Below, in pieces: positions 29,687-42,842 of a DNA stretch of 64,000 nt. The stretch comes from Varroa destructor. Taxonomy: Eukaryota; Arthropoda; Arachnida; Mesostigmata; Varroidae. The first letter of the stretch is position 1; each line of letters opens with the position of its first letter. Where the stretch lies: NCBI RefSeq assembly GCF_002443255.2, contig NW_019211454.1:30023565-30087564 (forward strand). The letters run 5' to 3'. Under the pieces are notes generated by a model. That model was not told the origin of the DNA. It ran no database searches and saw only the letters and a list, made by a program, of their open reading frames with translations. The translations under genes were made by a program, and so were the position numbers.

Positions 29687-29760
29687 TGGATAAGTTGGTA
29701 TAGTGGTAAAGGCGACAGAACTCCAGGGGGCTCGCGTATTACACTGCGATACTGATAGGA
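29687..29760 (+). repeat. Possible tRNA-derived fragment with intact A box
   Basis: TGGTATAGTGG matches the pol III A-box consensus (TRGYNNARNNG) at every fixed position and sits in a D-arm-like context (AGTTGGTATAGTGGTAAAGGCG). No convincing B box follows within the usual distance. It could be a truncated tRNA-derived element or a chance match. Confidence 0.22.
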
Positions 29761-32700
29761 CGGAGAGCAATGGTCTTAGACAAACGCACACTTACGAGGC
29801 AGGTACGAAGGAGGCCGAGCCGAAAAAGCCTAGGTTTATGCTTTAACTCGCAGGGCGAAACGCGAGTTCTAGCTGACCAACACGGGGCAAATTGCTGTTG
29901 CTGTTGTGGTGGCCATCGTCGTTAACGTCGTAATATTCTACCGAGGTACCAATAGCGGACTATTACCAAGTTAGATGGGTCGTCCAGCCGCATCCCACTT
30001 CACCTAGCACTCGTGAACATTTTTTAATTGGCACTAGACAAGAAAGCGAGATGGAGACGGAAGACGGGACGCGAACAGGCAGGAACTTCTTCTGTCGGTT
30101 GCCCCAGACAGGGTACTGCAGCACAACGAGGAAACGGGAGAGTAGGAAGCGGGAAATTCAGCCAGAGCGGACACGGACGGACGAATAAACGATCGGAGCA
30201 AAGGGGCAAGCTTGTTAGCAAATGACAACAGAAGCATAATCGCCGAGAGCGGTCCAATACGAACGCGACAAAGCTTCACTATCGTCGAATATAATAATAA
30301 TCAAAATTATAAGCTTCCCTAATCACATTTGTAGTTACCGACCGAACAAAGGGCTAGCGAGGAGTACTTTCGCGAGGACGCGCAAATTGCCAGCAGGTGA
30401 TTTTATGCGTTTGAGTCTATTAATGAATATAATCATACAATGATTAGAGCGCGACCGATGCTAAATGTATGCATGTACGTAAGTGCATGTCTCGATTGCT
30501 TTATCTAGCGTTGGTATAACCTATAGCTTTGTAGGATCAACCTTTTCGTTAACTTCGAGTTGACCGTTATTCGAAGAGTAGGGCTGAGTCAGAACAGACA
30601 ATGCTCCCTTTGCTAGCCGTCACTGTTGTAAATTTAAGGGTAAAAATTCACAGCGTTCGTTGGTTTTCACACCGTTTCAATGCGCGCTTCTGCAAGAACA
30701 CTTACCCACACTCACGCATGAACCTAACCCGATTTGTCGATGGAGCGTTGTTGTTATTGTTGTTTATGCGATTCTCGCTTGATCATGGCAGGCGATCGAA
30801 AATACACGAGTCCAACTTTTCGCCCAACCACTGATCAACAGCAACACAATTCCAGTATCATCCGCCCGTAATTTGTACCCTGGCGGCAGGGATCACTCGC
30901 TTGCGCTAGCGACCCGCGCTGCACTATTGGTCTACACGGCCACGCGTGTCCATCTGATCAGGTTTTGGCGAACCCAAGTTGCATTTTTTCCCCCGCTGGC
31001 CTTCGTCATTCGAGCGAATCGGTCAGTTCCATCTTGGCCGGTTCGTGTTAAGCTTGCGTGCTGCGTGGGTGGCAGTACACATGCAAATTTGCAAAATTTC
31101 GTTCCGTTCACAGCAGGCACAGACTGGGGGGTGAGAAAAACGGGCGTACACTAAGGGTGACGAAGACGTGGCCACCGCCTAGGGCGCGCCATGTGCGTCA
31201 ATACTCGGGACGACACGAATCTCGTCTTGTGCTATCACGAAATAAACTTTTTGTTCGATAGATGCGTAGTCGCTTCCGCTGTTGCTTTGATTGTTTACAC
31301 AACGTTTTTGTCGCTCTTCTTTTCAGAACTGTCTCCTTCGGACAGCTTGGACATTGCCTCCCTATAATCGCCTAGACGATTTTAGCTCCATCTTCAATTT
31401 TTGCTAAAATCAACATTTTTCTTTAAGGCACCATCCCGAACATAACATCGGGGTGCTTGTCCCGCACCGTTCTCCGTCTTCCTTCTTAGCTGTTCAATTC
31501 GAAAATGTAAAGTGGGCTCAAACTGGACGCCTACTATTAAAGGCGAAACGAATTTGTGAATGCAAGCTACAAAGCCGATTGCCAGGCAGTGGAAAGAAGG
31601 TCGATCGACCACTTGCCACTAGTTGGCATTTAAGAGTCAAACGATGAGAAAGGCATATAGGAAACGAAGGTAAAGGGAGGGGTGCAGATGTATGGTGGTG
31701 TCTGTCGATTAACTCCGTTCTCCGGGGTGGAGACGATATTTGAAAGAAGGAAAATTACATTGAGAACTGCTCACGTACTTCACTCTCATCCACTCTAACA
31801 CGAGTACATATAAACTGGGCGAGAACTTGCCAAAAGGGGGATGTGCGGTGAATGACAAGGCTTCGTCAGTGCTATATAAGTTGTTAATAATTCAAGATTA
31901 CCTTTCTTACCGCAGAGGCGCCCCTACGCGTAGCCAATGTTGACCATTTTGGTGCCATTATCTCTGTAAAACGTTTTGTTTTCGACAAAAATCGATGTAT
32001 TTAACAGTGATACGCTTACAAAACCGATCTAGATTCCTCTTATTACCCGAATTATTATTACTGCGAACGCAGCCATATGTTGTCTCTCCATAGATTTCTT
32101 CAGTAAACCGTGTCACTATGTATATTGACTGTGTCATTTCTGGCAATTGGAAATCGAAGCCGTGTAGATTTGCCACGTGAGCTGTCATCGTTAATAACTG
32201 TTGTTGTTTTTCCTATATATATTTCCACAATTTTATATTACCACAAATAATTAGCACGCGTGTTTATTCACCTTTGCTTATTCGAAGGTCTATTTCAATC
32301 AGGCTGATGGACCTCGCCAGCACTGCATAATGTCAACTTGCGGAAGCTCGCCGCAGACATTAAAAATGTTCCATTCTCTAGCTTCGCCTGAATGTTGACT
32401 TCAAAGTAACTTTCCCTCAATGCATCGAAAAACCAACTAACTAAGAGTTTAGAGACCCCGGTTTATGAAAGTTATCAGATTTTATAGAAGTAATTGAAAT
32501 GATTGTGGACTCGATGCCAAACGACTACCATTATCGTCCACCTACTTATGTTCAAGTTCTGCTCGTTTCTTTACGTGTGACGAACCGATGACGACAGATA
32601 AACTCCTTTGAAAGGCAGGGTCCAAAAGAAACGCTAAAATCGACGTGTTACGAGACGCAAGCATTACTAAACATTTTTGAAGGCGCATTGACAGGCTGCT

Positions 32701-34848
32701 TAGACCAAGGACATATCGGCCTACGAGAAGGCATAGGTGTCGCAAACTTATTAGGCCAACGGATAAGATCCAGACGGCTAGACGCCGGAGGCATCAAAAG
32801 ACAAGAACACATAGCATTTTGTTTAAATAGTGGCCGAGACAAGTTAAACGTTCTGTTGCTGGTTGACACGAGGTCATGTAATCGACTCGACTGAGTGAAC
32901 CACTAGAAGCAATAAGCTGGGAACAAAGACAGTGAACATGTAGCCAGACAAGTACACGCCAAGAAGCTGTATACCATGTGTCTGTTCACGCCACGAATGC
33001 AGGACATGCAAAAAGTATGAGCCATGCATCATAACAAGGAGAATAATTTGCTACACGCACGCAAACTACTCCAGCAGCGCTAGTAGTGAATCAGAGGCAC
33101 AGTTGTCACTCCTGTCGTATACCTAAAAAAATGACACACATCGCGAATCCATGGCTCTATTTATCTACTTCTTGATTCTTACCTCCATTAGTAAATTGTC
33201 AATACGAGCATGTGCCTGCCCTACGTAAGCCTACAGAAATTTCAACATTCGCTGGAGAACAGCTCTCATTTACTTTCAGTTATAAAAGTCTCTTAAACGC
33301 GGTTTGCTAGTAACTTCACCACCTACTATGGGGAGTAGTTTGAAACATCGTACTGAAGGCAGGATCACTTTACGGTTGTATATAATAAAGTTTAACAGGA
33401 ACAATAAAGTGGAGTCCTTTTAGCCGGCCCTCCTGTCAAGATGATCTGGCGGGCAAACACAGGAATTTTCGTCAACCCGCGCGCTACTCGGATAATACCA
33501 GTCGGCCTCAAGGCAAAATGAGTAGCTATCGTTCTTAGTCCATGAATTAATAGAATTAGCTTCACGACATAGAGCATAGATCCTAGTTAATATTTTTCTT
33601 TTTGGAACGAACTCAGACTGATTACATCACGCCATCACGTTGGATGAACGATGGCTATATAGCTATCCAGCCGAACCGCCATTTTGAACATGTCGAAGTT
33701 ATATATGGAGTGGTTAAGTGGTCGAGCCACAGTACATGTAGATTACTATACCATGGCGTGAATACGGTAGATGAATTTCATTCGTTAATGGGGTCGCTGA
33801 TGTTGAACGACATTGAGGACTATCGGTGCCCAGCCAAGTTGGAACAGAAAATACATCTTGAACTAGATAAAACTTACAGTAACAATGGGAAATAGACCGA
33901 ATAATTCAAATTATGAAGATAGCGTGCGACAGGAAACGGCTGTTTATTCGCGAAACTGTATATTGCTAAGGGGCATTTTTTACACGAACCTTGTGATTCC
34001 TTCGGTGTGAACTGTCGATAAGAGGAACATGACTGGAGTGTTCGCAAACGAAAGATTGCTACGTGTGTTACAATACGACAAAAATACAAATGCTGATTTA
34101 TGCGTTATCGGAAAAAACGGCCTAAAAAACTTTTCTGTAACTTTCAAAAGTGTTAATGTGAACGATGCTCCTCGTACCAGTTGACCAATTAGAAAATTCG
34201 ATGGAACAGTTGCAAAATTTGGGCAAGGCTAAGACCTGAATAGCCACGACATCGTCATGGAAACTAAACATTCAATATCAAAAAATGTTTTTGTACATCT
34301 CTCTAGAAACACCACAGAATCGGACCATTTCTAAAGCGGTCGATTACGATTATGATAAATAGATCATATGTGACAGAGAAAAGACAAAAAAATCTACTCT
34401 ACACTTTGTGATAGAGCCCGGAATGACGTAAAGCAGAAAGTGATACTATACGTTTTGCTGGAATATGGGCCGTAGGACAATTCAACCGTTAATTGGCAAT
34501 AACAAATAGGATTGCTAACAAGCAGCCATTAAAAAAGCATCATCCAAAATTAGTAAACAGATAAACGTTACAACCGTGCACATCTAAAAAAAATCAAGAG
34601 AATTTATATGGGAAATTTTAATGCATCTGTCACCATCAGACTACCGGTTTCTGTTTCTCGAAACAAGGGATCCAAGGGATACAAAAATCACTTCTCGCAA
34701 TTTTTGGTCCAAAACCTACAAAATATAATTACGGTGTTACCAAAAATGACAAAGGTTAACAATCAAAATGACTATATATTTCTTCAAAATAAAAAATATT
34801 CGCTTAAATTTAGCATATTTCGGACCGAATTATGCCCACACATATGCA

Positions 34849-34864
34849 TATATATATATATATA
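34849..34864. repeat. (TA)n microsatellite
   Basis: Short alternating TA run. Confidence 0.85.
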
Positions 34865-36554
34865 AATCAACTTGTCGATCTCTTCTTGGGGTTCACGTTT
34901 AGTAACGTCTTTGATGCTAAATCAACTAAATCAAAGGATTTAACTATAACCCGTTCTAATCTTTTTAGAGCATCTAATAGTAACCACTTGCACGGCATAT
35001 ATATACAGGCAGAAGGATAGTTGTACTCATATGCATACGTATACATGTACATACTATTAATTCAGGCTTAGGCTGTACGTAAACTGTTCCTAAATTTGAA
35101 ATTCAAATGACCGCGTAGACAGCAGCCCTCACTTTTTTTTCAACTATTCGGCAGGTCCTCACAGGAGCTGTTCTACGAACTCCTTAGCATCCTTACCCAC
35201 AAACTTCTACAAACTTCTTGTTAGAGTCGTCGCCAAGCGAGTCTCGAATTGCCAATGTAAAACTAAGCTTTCCCACTGTTTTCCTGTCCTTCTTTTTGTC
35301 TTTCGCACAGGCTCGCGGATCGGCCTGCCAGGCCGCGGAGGCCAGACGAGATTAGAGATGCGGATCTCGATCAGCAGCAAAGAGGTTTTTAGGGCAAAAG
35401 AGGTGCAGATTGCATCCGGACTCAAAATCAAACACAGAGAGCAATTGCGGTTCCAGTTAGCATTAAGGCCCGGCACAGCCATAGCTGCTTCTAGTATACG
35501 TTGTAGTGTTAATGCGAAGACTCGGGGAACCCTTTCGGCGGTTCGTGCTATTCACCGATAGCAGCTCACCTCTACGACCAAATGAGAACTAACGCAGATG
35601 CAGCCGTAGTTGTGATAGGGCAGCCCTGAATATCTCAGCGGTTCCCGTTCTTCCTCATCGTCAGACCGCTATCGACTATAGAGTCCACTGACAGAGATAC
35701 TTCTATCGTTTCAGCTCCTCCCTCACTCTGGGGGTATTCTAAAAAAAGCATGGTGCCAATTTGGAACGTGAAATCTGACAGGTCTTCTTTCTGCTTCTTG
35801 TGTTCCGTTTCTAGGTCGAATGTTAGGGTTTTGTTAATTTTCTTTTTGGAGCTATTCATTGTAGGCGGTTGTTGGGTGTCGATTGCATTAGATAACGTTG
35901 AGTTGAGTTGAGTTAGTGGTATTCCAAAAAATCCCCAAAAAATAGTCGAAATATCATTGCAAATTTGGCCTACAATTTACACCGCATGGTAATGAAGTTA
36001 ATGAACAGACGATCTGATGACCCCTTTCTGAGTCGAGCCATTCATGCACAAAGGTAATATATAACTAACATTTCACGAGTCGTATTCGCGGTATTGACAC
36101 TCAGACTTAGAAGAGCAGGTTAAGGATACTTGTGTAGTATGTTACTTCGCCTACGTTTAAAGCGGCACGGGGTTAACCATTCGTATCTTGCCTTTCCTAT
36201 ACTAAACATTTAAAGGCTATACTAAAGGCCAACACCGCACTTCACCTGATTCTGCGGCGAAAGCCATAGAAGAGCGAAACCTTCTTTTCACCTCCCAACC
36301 CCACCTTTTTGTTGTTAGTACTACTGAAGTGATAGGGTTGCGAGTTATGCATGTTTTCAGATTTCGACGTGAACATCGTGGTCCGTATTAATTTCATTAT
36401 CTCTACCCAACCAATATCTATTGGTTTCTCCATTGGAACAACTGGTGCATTCTGTTCCTGCTTCCTAAACCTCCTTTCGCGCCTCTTTACCTGCTAAAAT
36501 GACGTTCTAATGACGGCGGTATCAGTATTATCTTACCTGATGTTACATCTACAC

Positions 36555-36572
36555 CTGCTGCTGCTGCTGCTG
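36555..36572. repeat. (CTG)6 microsatellite
   Basis: Six perfect CTG units in otherwise unremarkable noncoding sequence. Confidence 0.9.
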
Positions 36573-38677
36573 CGTGTGGGAGCTCAACACTAGAGACCAA
36601 CAGGTCATCCAAAAAGGACACTTACTGGCCTAAATGAATCTTTCTCTGCCTTCTATAAACATAGATTTAGCTACAGCCTCTGACCGCCCTTCCGCGTCCT
36701 CTTGAATGATGGACAACCTTTAGAGATAAGAGATCTTCTCTTGCAACCAACTTGTATTTTCGTTTGCTATTTAAGCTAGTCCACGACTTTAAGGCGCCCA
36801 GTTATGAAAGGGTGACACGGTTTTCGCAAATAACGGGCCTAAAGCGTCCGAAAGATAACGCAACGTCCTCAGTGTCTTCGTTTTGTAAAGTTCGTATCAT
36901 TTGGGGCCCCTGAGTCAGCTATAATATTTATCGACGCAAAATGATTCATATTTTTGCTGACATTGCTGATGTCCTGAAGCCTGGTAAAAATTATTAGCCT
37001 AGTACATGCGAAGTGTCGATTAGGCCGATAAGCCTCTACTAAATTAAACAGAAATTGTCCCATCATCGACGCATAGTCCACAACATGTCTGACTAAATAC
37101 GAAGTGTCTATAGACATATAAACTAACCACGAACAATTCAGTACTTATCATAGTTTTCAATTTTGACTGGCTCATGCTACTTATTATTGCTGCATCCTTT
37201 TCTGCCATTTTTCAAAAACTTCTCTATGTACACACAAACGTTCGTGCATTGTGTTATGGTTAGAGATGGAATAGGAACGCAGTTGTGCCTTGACATTGGT
37301 TTCTGTCATTTTGACGCTTTCGATGGGACGCATCGATCAAAACAGATCGCACATATCACACAAACTTCAACTCTTATTCTCACCCCCCTATACATACACA
37401 TAATAGAGAGAGGTATACACACAAACCAGATCACACGATTGCTTTTCAATGTTCCGTCCTATTTCTGTCTGGGCTCAACCTCTTTCTGTTTCTCGAAAAG
37501 AACTCAAGCGCGCTGATTTAAGCATCGCAACAGACCACTGTTCACTCCGCTCATTCCTATGATAGTACTCAGCAATAGGTTCGATAGTGCAAAGGAATGA
37601 TAAAGTATAACAGAATATGACCGGGTCAAATGCACGAAGTCCTATTTGAGGTGTGCGAACTTCGAACGAACAATGCTAGACGGATATCTATTCTATATGA
37701 TATCTATAGATGTATAATATACTGTGCAGTATTGGCAGGAAAATCCACCTCACTACCCAAGTTAGCAGCTCTGATCACTAACACGATCTCGCTAACAGGG
37801 CTAGTAGCAATACCATCATCGCATGTGGCCACCTAAGGCAAGCTTCGAGCAGGCGTGTTTGTGGTCAGCCTGCTGTGTTCCCTCTTTCAGGATCTTCACT
37901 GGACTATACAAGTTAAGTCGACGCATTAGCGAAAAATAGAAACTATGTCGCCGTTGCAATAATCGAGTCGTTCCATTCTAAATGCTCGTTAGCTGGCTCC
38001 TTGCTTACTCACGCGCTCGACTTTATTATTACACAATTGCGGTCTGATCGTACAGCCAGTCACAGTAGTGTTCGCCTCAATTGGGGCTTGAATGGCGACG
38101 ATAGGAGTTCGTTCCGACATGTAACAGGCGGGAAGAACTCTGTCAACTTTAGGATGCTACAATGAACAACCGCTACTTCCGAGCATCCGCACCAAGACCT
38201 GTCGCATAGGCCCGTGGCCAAGTCGACCGACAACGACGGCAACGACTCCGTAGTCGCCGGCCAATCCGACCCCAAAGGGGTAGAGCGAAGCGAAGCCGAT
38301 AGTCCGGCAACCGGCAGCCGACTTGAAGTTGTTTGTAATAAATGTTTGGCATATAAATGGCCGCATACATATGCTTACAGATGCACGCTCAGGGCACTCA
38401 TTGCAGAAAGGCAGAACATTGTAGTTTGGGGGTCTCCCCATTCGGATCAGTACGCAGTTACATACTTGCACATCGACAGATAAACAGTCCGCCACACGCA
38501 TACTGTGCAGAGCTCAACCACGCATTGCCGCCTCAGTGGACACCCAGCCGTACGCACAAACAAGCGACCGAGTTGTACCGTTTGAACTAGCATGACTGTT
38601 ACACGGCCGCCTGGCCACAGGCCTCCATTCATCGCTTCTCTGCATCGGAGCTAGCGAAAGGCGGAAGGCTGCGTGGA

Positions 38678-38690
38678 GGGGGGGGGGGGG
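38678..38690. repeat. Poly-G run of 13
   Basis: Thirteen consecutive G in a purine-rich tract (38.66-38.71 kb). Such runs are prone to length errors in sequencing. Confidence 0.9.
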
Positions 38691-41600
38691 TAAGGGAAAA
38701 GAGGGGATCTGTTTGAGGCTGAAGACTGGAGCGACAATCGCCGAGGCCATTAGAAACACACTTGTACAAGTCGCTATACAGTACGAGGCTGCAGCTCAAT
38801 AGCCCGATCACAGCCAACGCCGTCTTATACCGAAGCCTCCACCATGTTCGTCGTCGTCGGAGACGCTGACTTCGAAGAGAAGACTCCGCAACACGAAGAC
38901 TTCAAACACTTCGAGGATAATCGAAAGTGAGGGAGTGGTGGCGCATGCCACTGAAGCATATAGTATGATCCTGTTCTAAGCGTTGCTTTACCTTTTCCTG
39001 CCTTATATGGTAGCGAGATATCATAGAATCACCATTTAAAAGCTTCTTCCTACAGCAGGCCTCACAGATGATTCGCCCTACAATCGCTTCGACTTAACTC
39101 AACCCATAACTGCCCGATGGGTAAGTTTGCATATGACTTGCCGATTCGCCCATCTTTGGCCGTTTTATCCTTGCCCAAGTGAGAGGATGATTGTTCGTTC
39201 GATGTTCCTATCCTGTAGCGTTGTTTCAAACTCGAGGTTTTACTTTCTCTTTACTTTCGTGAAACGCCTTCAGCGGCAATAAGTGAGCAACCCATATGTC
39301 TGCATATATGCGTGCGACTGACACAATCAGCCATTCAGCCGAACTCTTGCTTACATAGAGGCAAAAAAAGTACTCATTTATTCGAACGAAGTTGGATAGA
39401 ATCGTCCCAATCCCTTGACAAGTTCTAGACTGTTTAGTGGCTTATGTTCAACGGATCTGACGCATATACACGAGCATGATGGACAACGAAACGTATTAAC
39501 GGAACATGAGCGTTATCCGGTTGCTGCCTGGCTAGATCCTGCGCACGCGGCAGCTATGCTATCGCACATTTTGACAACCTTTTGTGCTAAAAAGAACTTG
39601 CAAGAAATGGCAACAAACTTAATAGATAAGGAACAAAAAGTTGTCGCCTTGCCTATACGTAGCTAAGTTGAAGAACCTCATCCAATCAAAAAGTCAAAGG
39701 TCTAAATACAACTGAATTAAATTACCAAAACAGGTGATTAACTGCGTGCATGCAGATGAGGTAAAATGGGCTGGGCCCACCTTGAAGTCATGGTCAGTTT
39801 TCTTTTGATGACACTGGATTATGCAGTATAGTGGTGAATGAATTTCACTAAGAAAGAAGATAATCGGGGTTGGAGATGTAGGGGGATTTCTGGGATGTTC
39901 GAATAGATGAATATGTTTATTGTAACAAGATAACAGCTATCGTTAGCACAAGAAACTACATCTTACATTTGACATGACAAATAAGATGTTTGTGCCGAAT
40001 CTTCCCGAGCCATCAAGGGAAAATCAGATTAATTAAGTTCCATGTTTTTCGAAGTTTCACCATAAAATATTGACAAGCAATTGTATTTTTGCACTGTGGG
40101 GTAACATGGCGTCTTTTCTTTGCAAAAGTGGTTGAGAATTTGTAATATACGTCGTCACAAAGTTAGATTGATTGTAGAGGAGGACGAGAAAGTGCAGTTA
40201 AATCTCAAGATTATTATAGGAATATTACAATGTAGAGACGAGTTTATTTATTTACGAGGCAACGAGATGACCTGTTGTCAATTCTGGAGTGAGATAAAAA
40301 AAAAAGAAGGAAATATCCGCAGCGAACCAACTACAACAGAGCTTCAAGTTAGGCTGCCTGTAATCACGAGAATAATATTATGATGCCAAAGACTAACTGG
40401 AACAAGAAATTGATTGAATCAAAAGGATAGAATTCCTCTGCATAAGTAAACGTGGAGCAACAGCAGAGGCACTATGTATATGGATATCTGATCAGGACCA
40501 CTTCTCGTGAATTTGCATAAAATCCCCATTTGAGCTAGCTTGGCCTTTCAATCGGATAAGAAGAGTGTCACTATTTTTCAGCGTGCGTCAACCTCTGCTT
40601 CAGGCCGAACCTATTATAAATAGTTGTTGTCTACAGTAAAATAATACCCTCGGAAAGCTCACTCAATTATTTCGGTTGTTTGAATCATGCCGATTAAAAA
40701 AGGCTAAATCAACAGTAATCCGAGTTCGTCTGACATTGTTGAACGTGGGAGCGATGCTCCGACACCATCTCGCTCCCTTTATTGCACATTCGCGGTGCGA
40801 CGACAGCCGTCGCACGATGCATGCGAGTGTTCAAGCTAGTTCGTTGTTTCTAGAAATATTAACCGGTCGTTAGCATTGATTAGTAACGATGAGGTTTTTG
40901 GGGGGCAAAAATATGCCTGTTCGTCGTATTTGGCCGAGGTGTGCTGTCCTGGGCCACGAAGGAGGGAAGGACCAGAAAATATGGCTTGCGGACAAATAAA
41001 TAAATCGCAGTAACTAGAATAACCGCCAGTTAGAGTAAACAGCTAGACGTGAAGCACGATATGAGCTAAAGTTAAAAGGCGAAGTAAAACCCAGTTTGCA
41101 ACAATTCGCAAGCTCAAAATATCGCACTAAAACTCTAGCAACAGAGCCCAAGAGGCGGCACAAAATGGCCAACGTCGTTCGAGCTGACTATGTCTATGAT
41201 TTCGACAACCCAAAATTCGTTCCGTTTTAGGATAAGGCATGAGCGAGCAGACGGAACTATGTACGCGCATTTCCCGACATAAGACGATACTGCTCATCTA
41301 TTTAGATGTAACGACGTCTTCAGATCCGGACAAACAGACCTGCGGCAGAAGAACGGCCGCATCAGTCTGGCTGCTCGGAGGAGTCCGAAGAGCTTCACAA
41401 CATACGGCGGCTCACAAACGCCACTTGGCTACCGCGTCATTGGCGGCGGTCATCGTGTTGATGTCAGAAAGAAGGTCGCATCTTGGAACACCAAAATGAT
41501 ATGATGAGACGACGCTCTATCTCAGCGGATCGTTGTTGCCGATGAAGCAGGCTGGTGATGATTGACTGACACGCGTAGAAAATTGTGAAGGCTTCCGGAC

Positions 41601-42820
41601 TTTATGCTTTGTTCTGATGGCTGTTCCTGCTGCTACTGCCAATTCGGCTCTGCGTGAAAAACCATGTAGGACGAGAGCAACACCGTAGCATCGCCGGACC
41701 TTGATGGGTTGACCCAGCAGAAGGTGGCGAGACGCGTACATTGCTACGGCGACCGAATCGCAGGATACCCGATCGAAATTCAGAAGTTACAATTGCACGA
41801 AATCACATTCAGGTCTGTGTGAAGGCTATGCACAACCGCACAACATGCACGCGCAAGATTCCGAAGAGTGGAACGCCGTAACAATGTTGCCTGTGCTAAA
41901 CGCATGTAGAGAACCTCACGTGGGGCTTTGACAAGCGACGGCAGAAGTTTACCGACATGAAATATCCACAATTTAATATCGAGTATTATGTTTAAGTTAA
42001 TTTAATTAAGTCTAGTCAATTTAAAAAGTTCAGAATTTCATTACCTGAATTTTGTGCAGCAGTTGACGCTGCATGGACGCTCAGACAATTGGTAGACATG
42101 CAGCTAAATGCTTGATTACGCTTACCGATGACGTTCGTCAACCTTATCGTTATCTAGCTTGTTTCGTTTGCAGCGAGAATCAGAATCCGATAGAAGTCGC
42201 TTAAAGCTTCATAGAATTAGTGTATGTAAGTTCTAGAATAGAGTTTCACCTGCCGTCAGTCAGTATGACCGCGCAACTTCTATTCTAGACCCGATCTATT
42301 CCCGCCAACGTATGTGGTTAGATTATTAATATTGGAAAGCTCGTAGATCAGATGTCTCTGATCGCTTTCGATGAATTTATAGCTATTCGTTTATTGCTTC
42401 ACGTAGTTGGAGACGAGCTGCAATGGAAATACCTCGGCTGTATCAAAACACCTGCGTATTTCTGGTATGTGTCAATAGGGTCCATATGTATGATCGTACG
42501 GGATCGGTCGGAACGGATCCGGGGCGAGCGAGTTTTCATGTACGGCCGAGTATAGGAACGGTAGCATCATAATCTTAACAAAGTGATGGGAGCCTGAACA
42601 GTTGCGTATATCGTTAGACTCGTACCTCGATTGCTATGTCCATCGTCTGATTGAACTTACTGGTTTATCGAATCGTTTGGTTTCAATATGCCGGCAAATT
42701 TTCGAGAGCCTCTCATTCTCCCTCTTACACGAATCAGTAATGCTCGTGTTATTGTTGTGGTTATTTACGATGAGACAATTTCGTACATTCGCAGCAATGC
42801 ACAGAACGCCGCCACCGCTT

Positions 42821-42842
42821 ATATGTATATATATATATATAT
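42821..42842. repeat. (TA)n microsatellite
   Basis: Alternating TA run with one G near its left end. Confidence 0.85.

Larger units (their letters stand above)
18954..38200. other. Gene-poor noncoding region
   Basis: There is no supportable protein-coding gene. The longest open frame (168 codons, plus strand 22651-23157) lies in a GC-richer island (about 22.1-23.1 kb), has no recognisable domain and is overlapped by frames on the other strand. The region contains the tRNA-like sequences at 23.5 and 29.7 kb and the GC stem-loop at 24.8 kb. The rest is AT-leaning unique sequence. Confidence 0.6.

Noticed and set aside
33602..33895. 97-codon plus-strand frame of normal amino-acid composition preceded by an acceptor-like pyrimidine tract
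   Set aside because: Many frames of this length are expected by chance; no domain, no donor-defined exon and no known family match.
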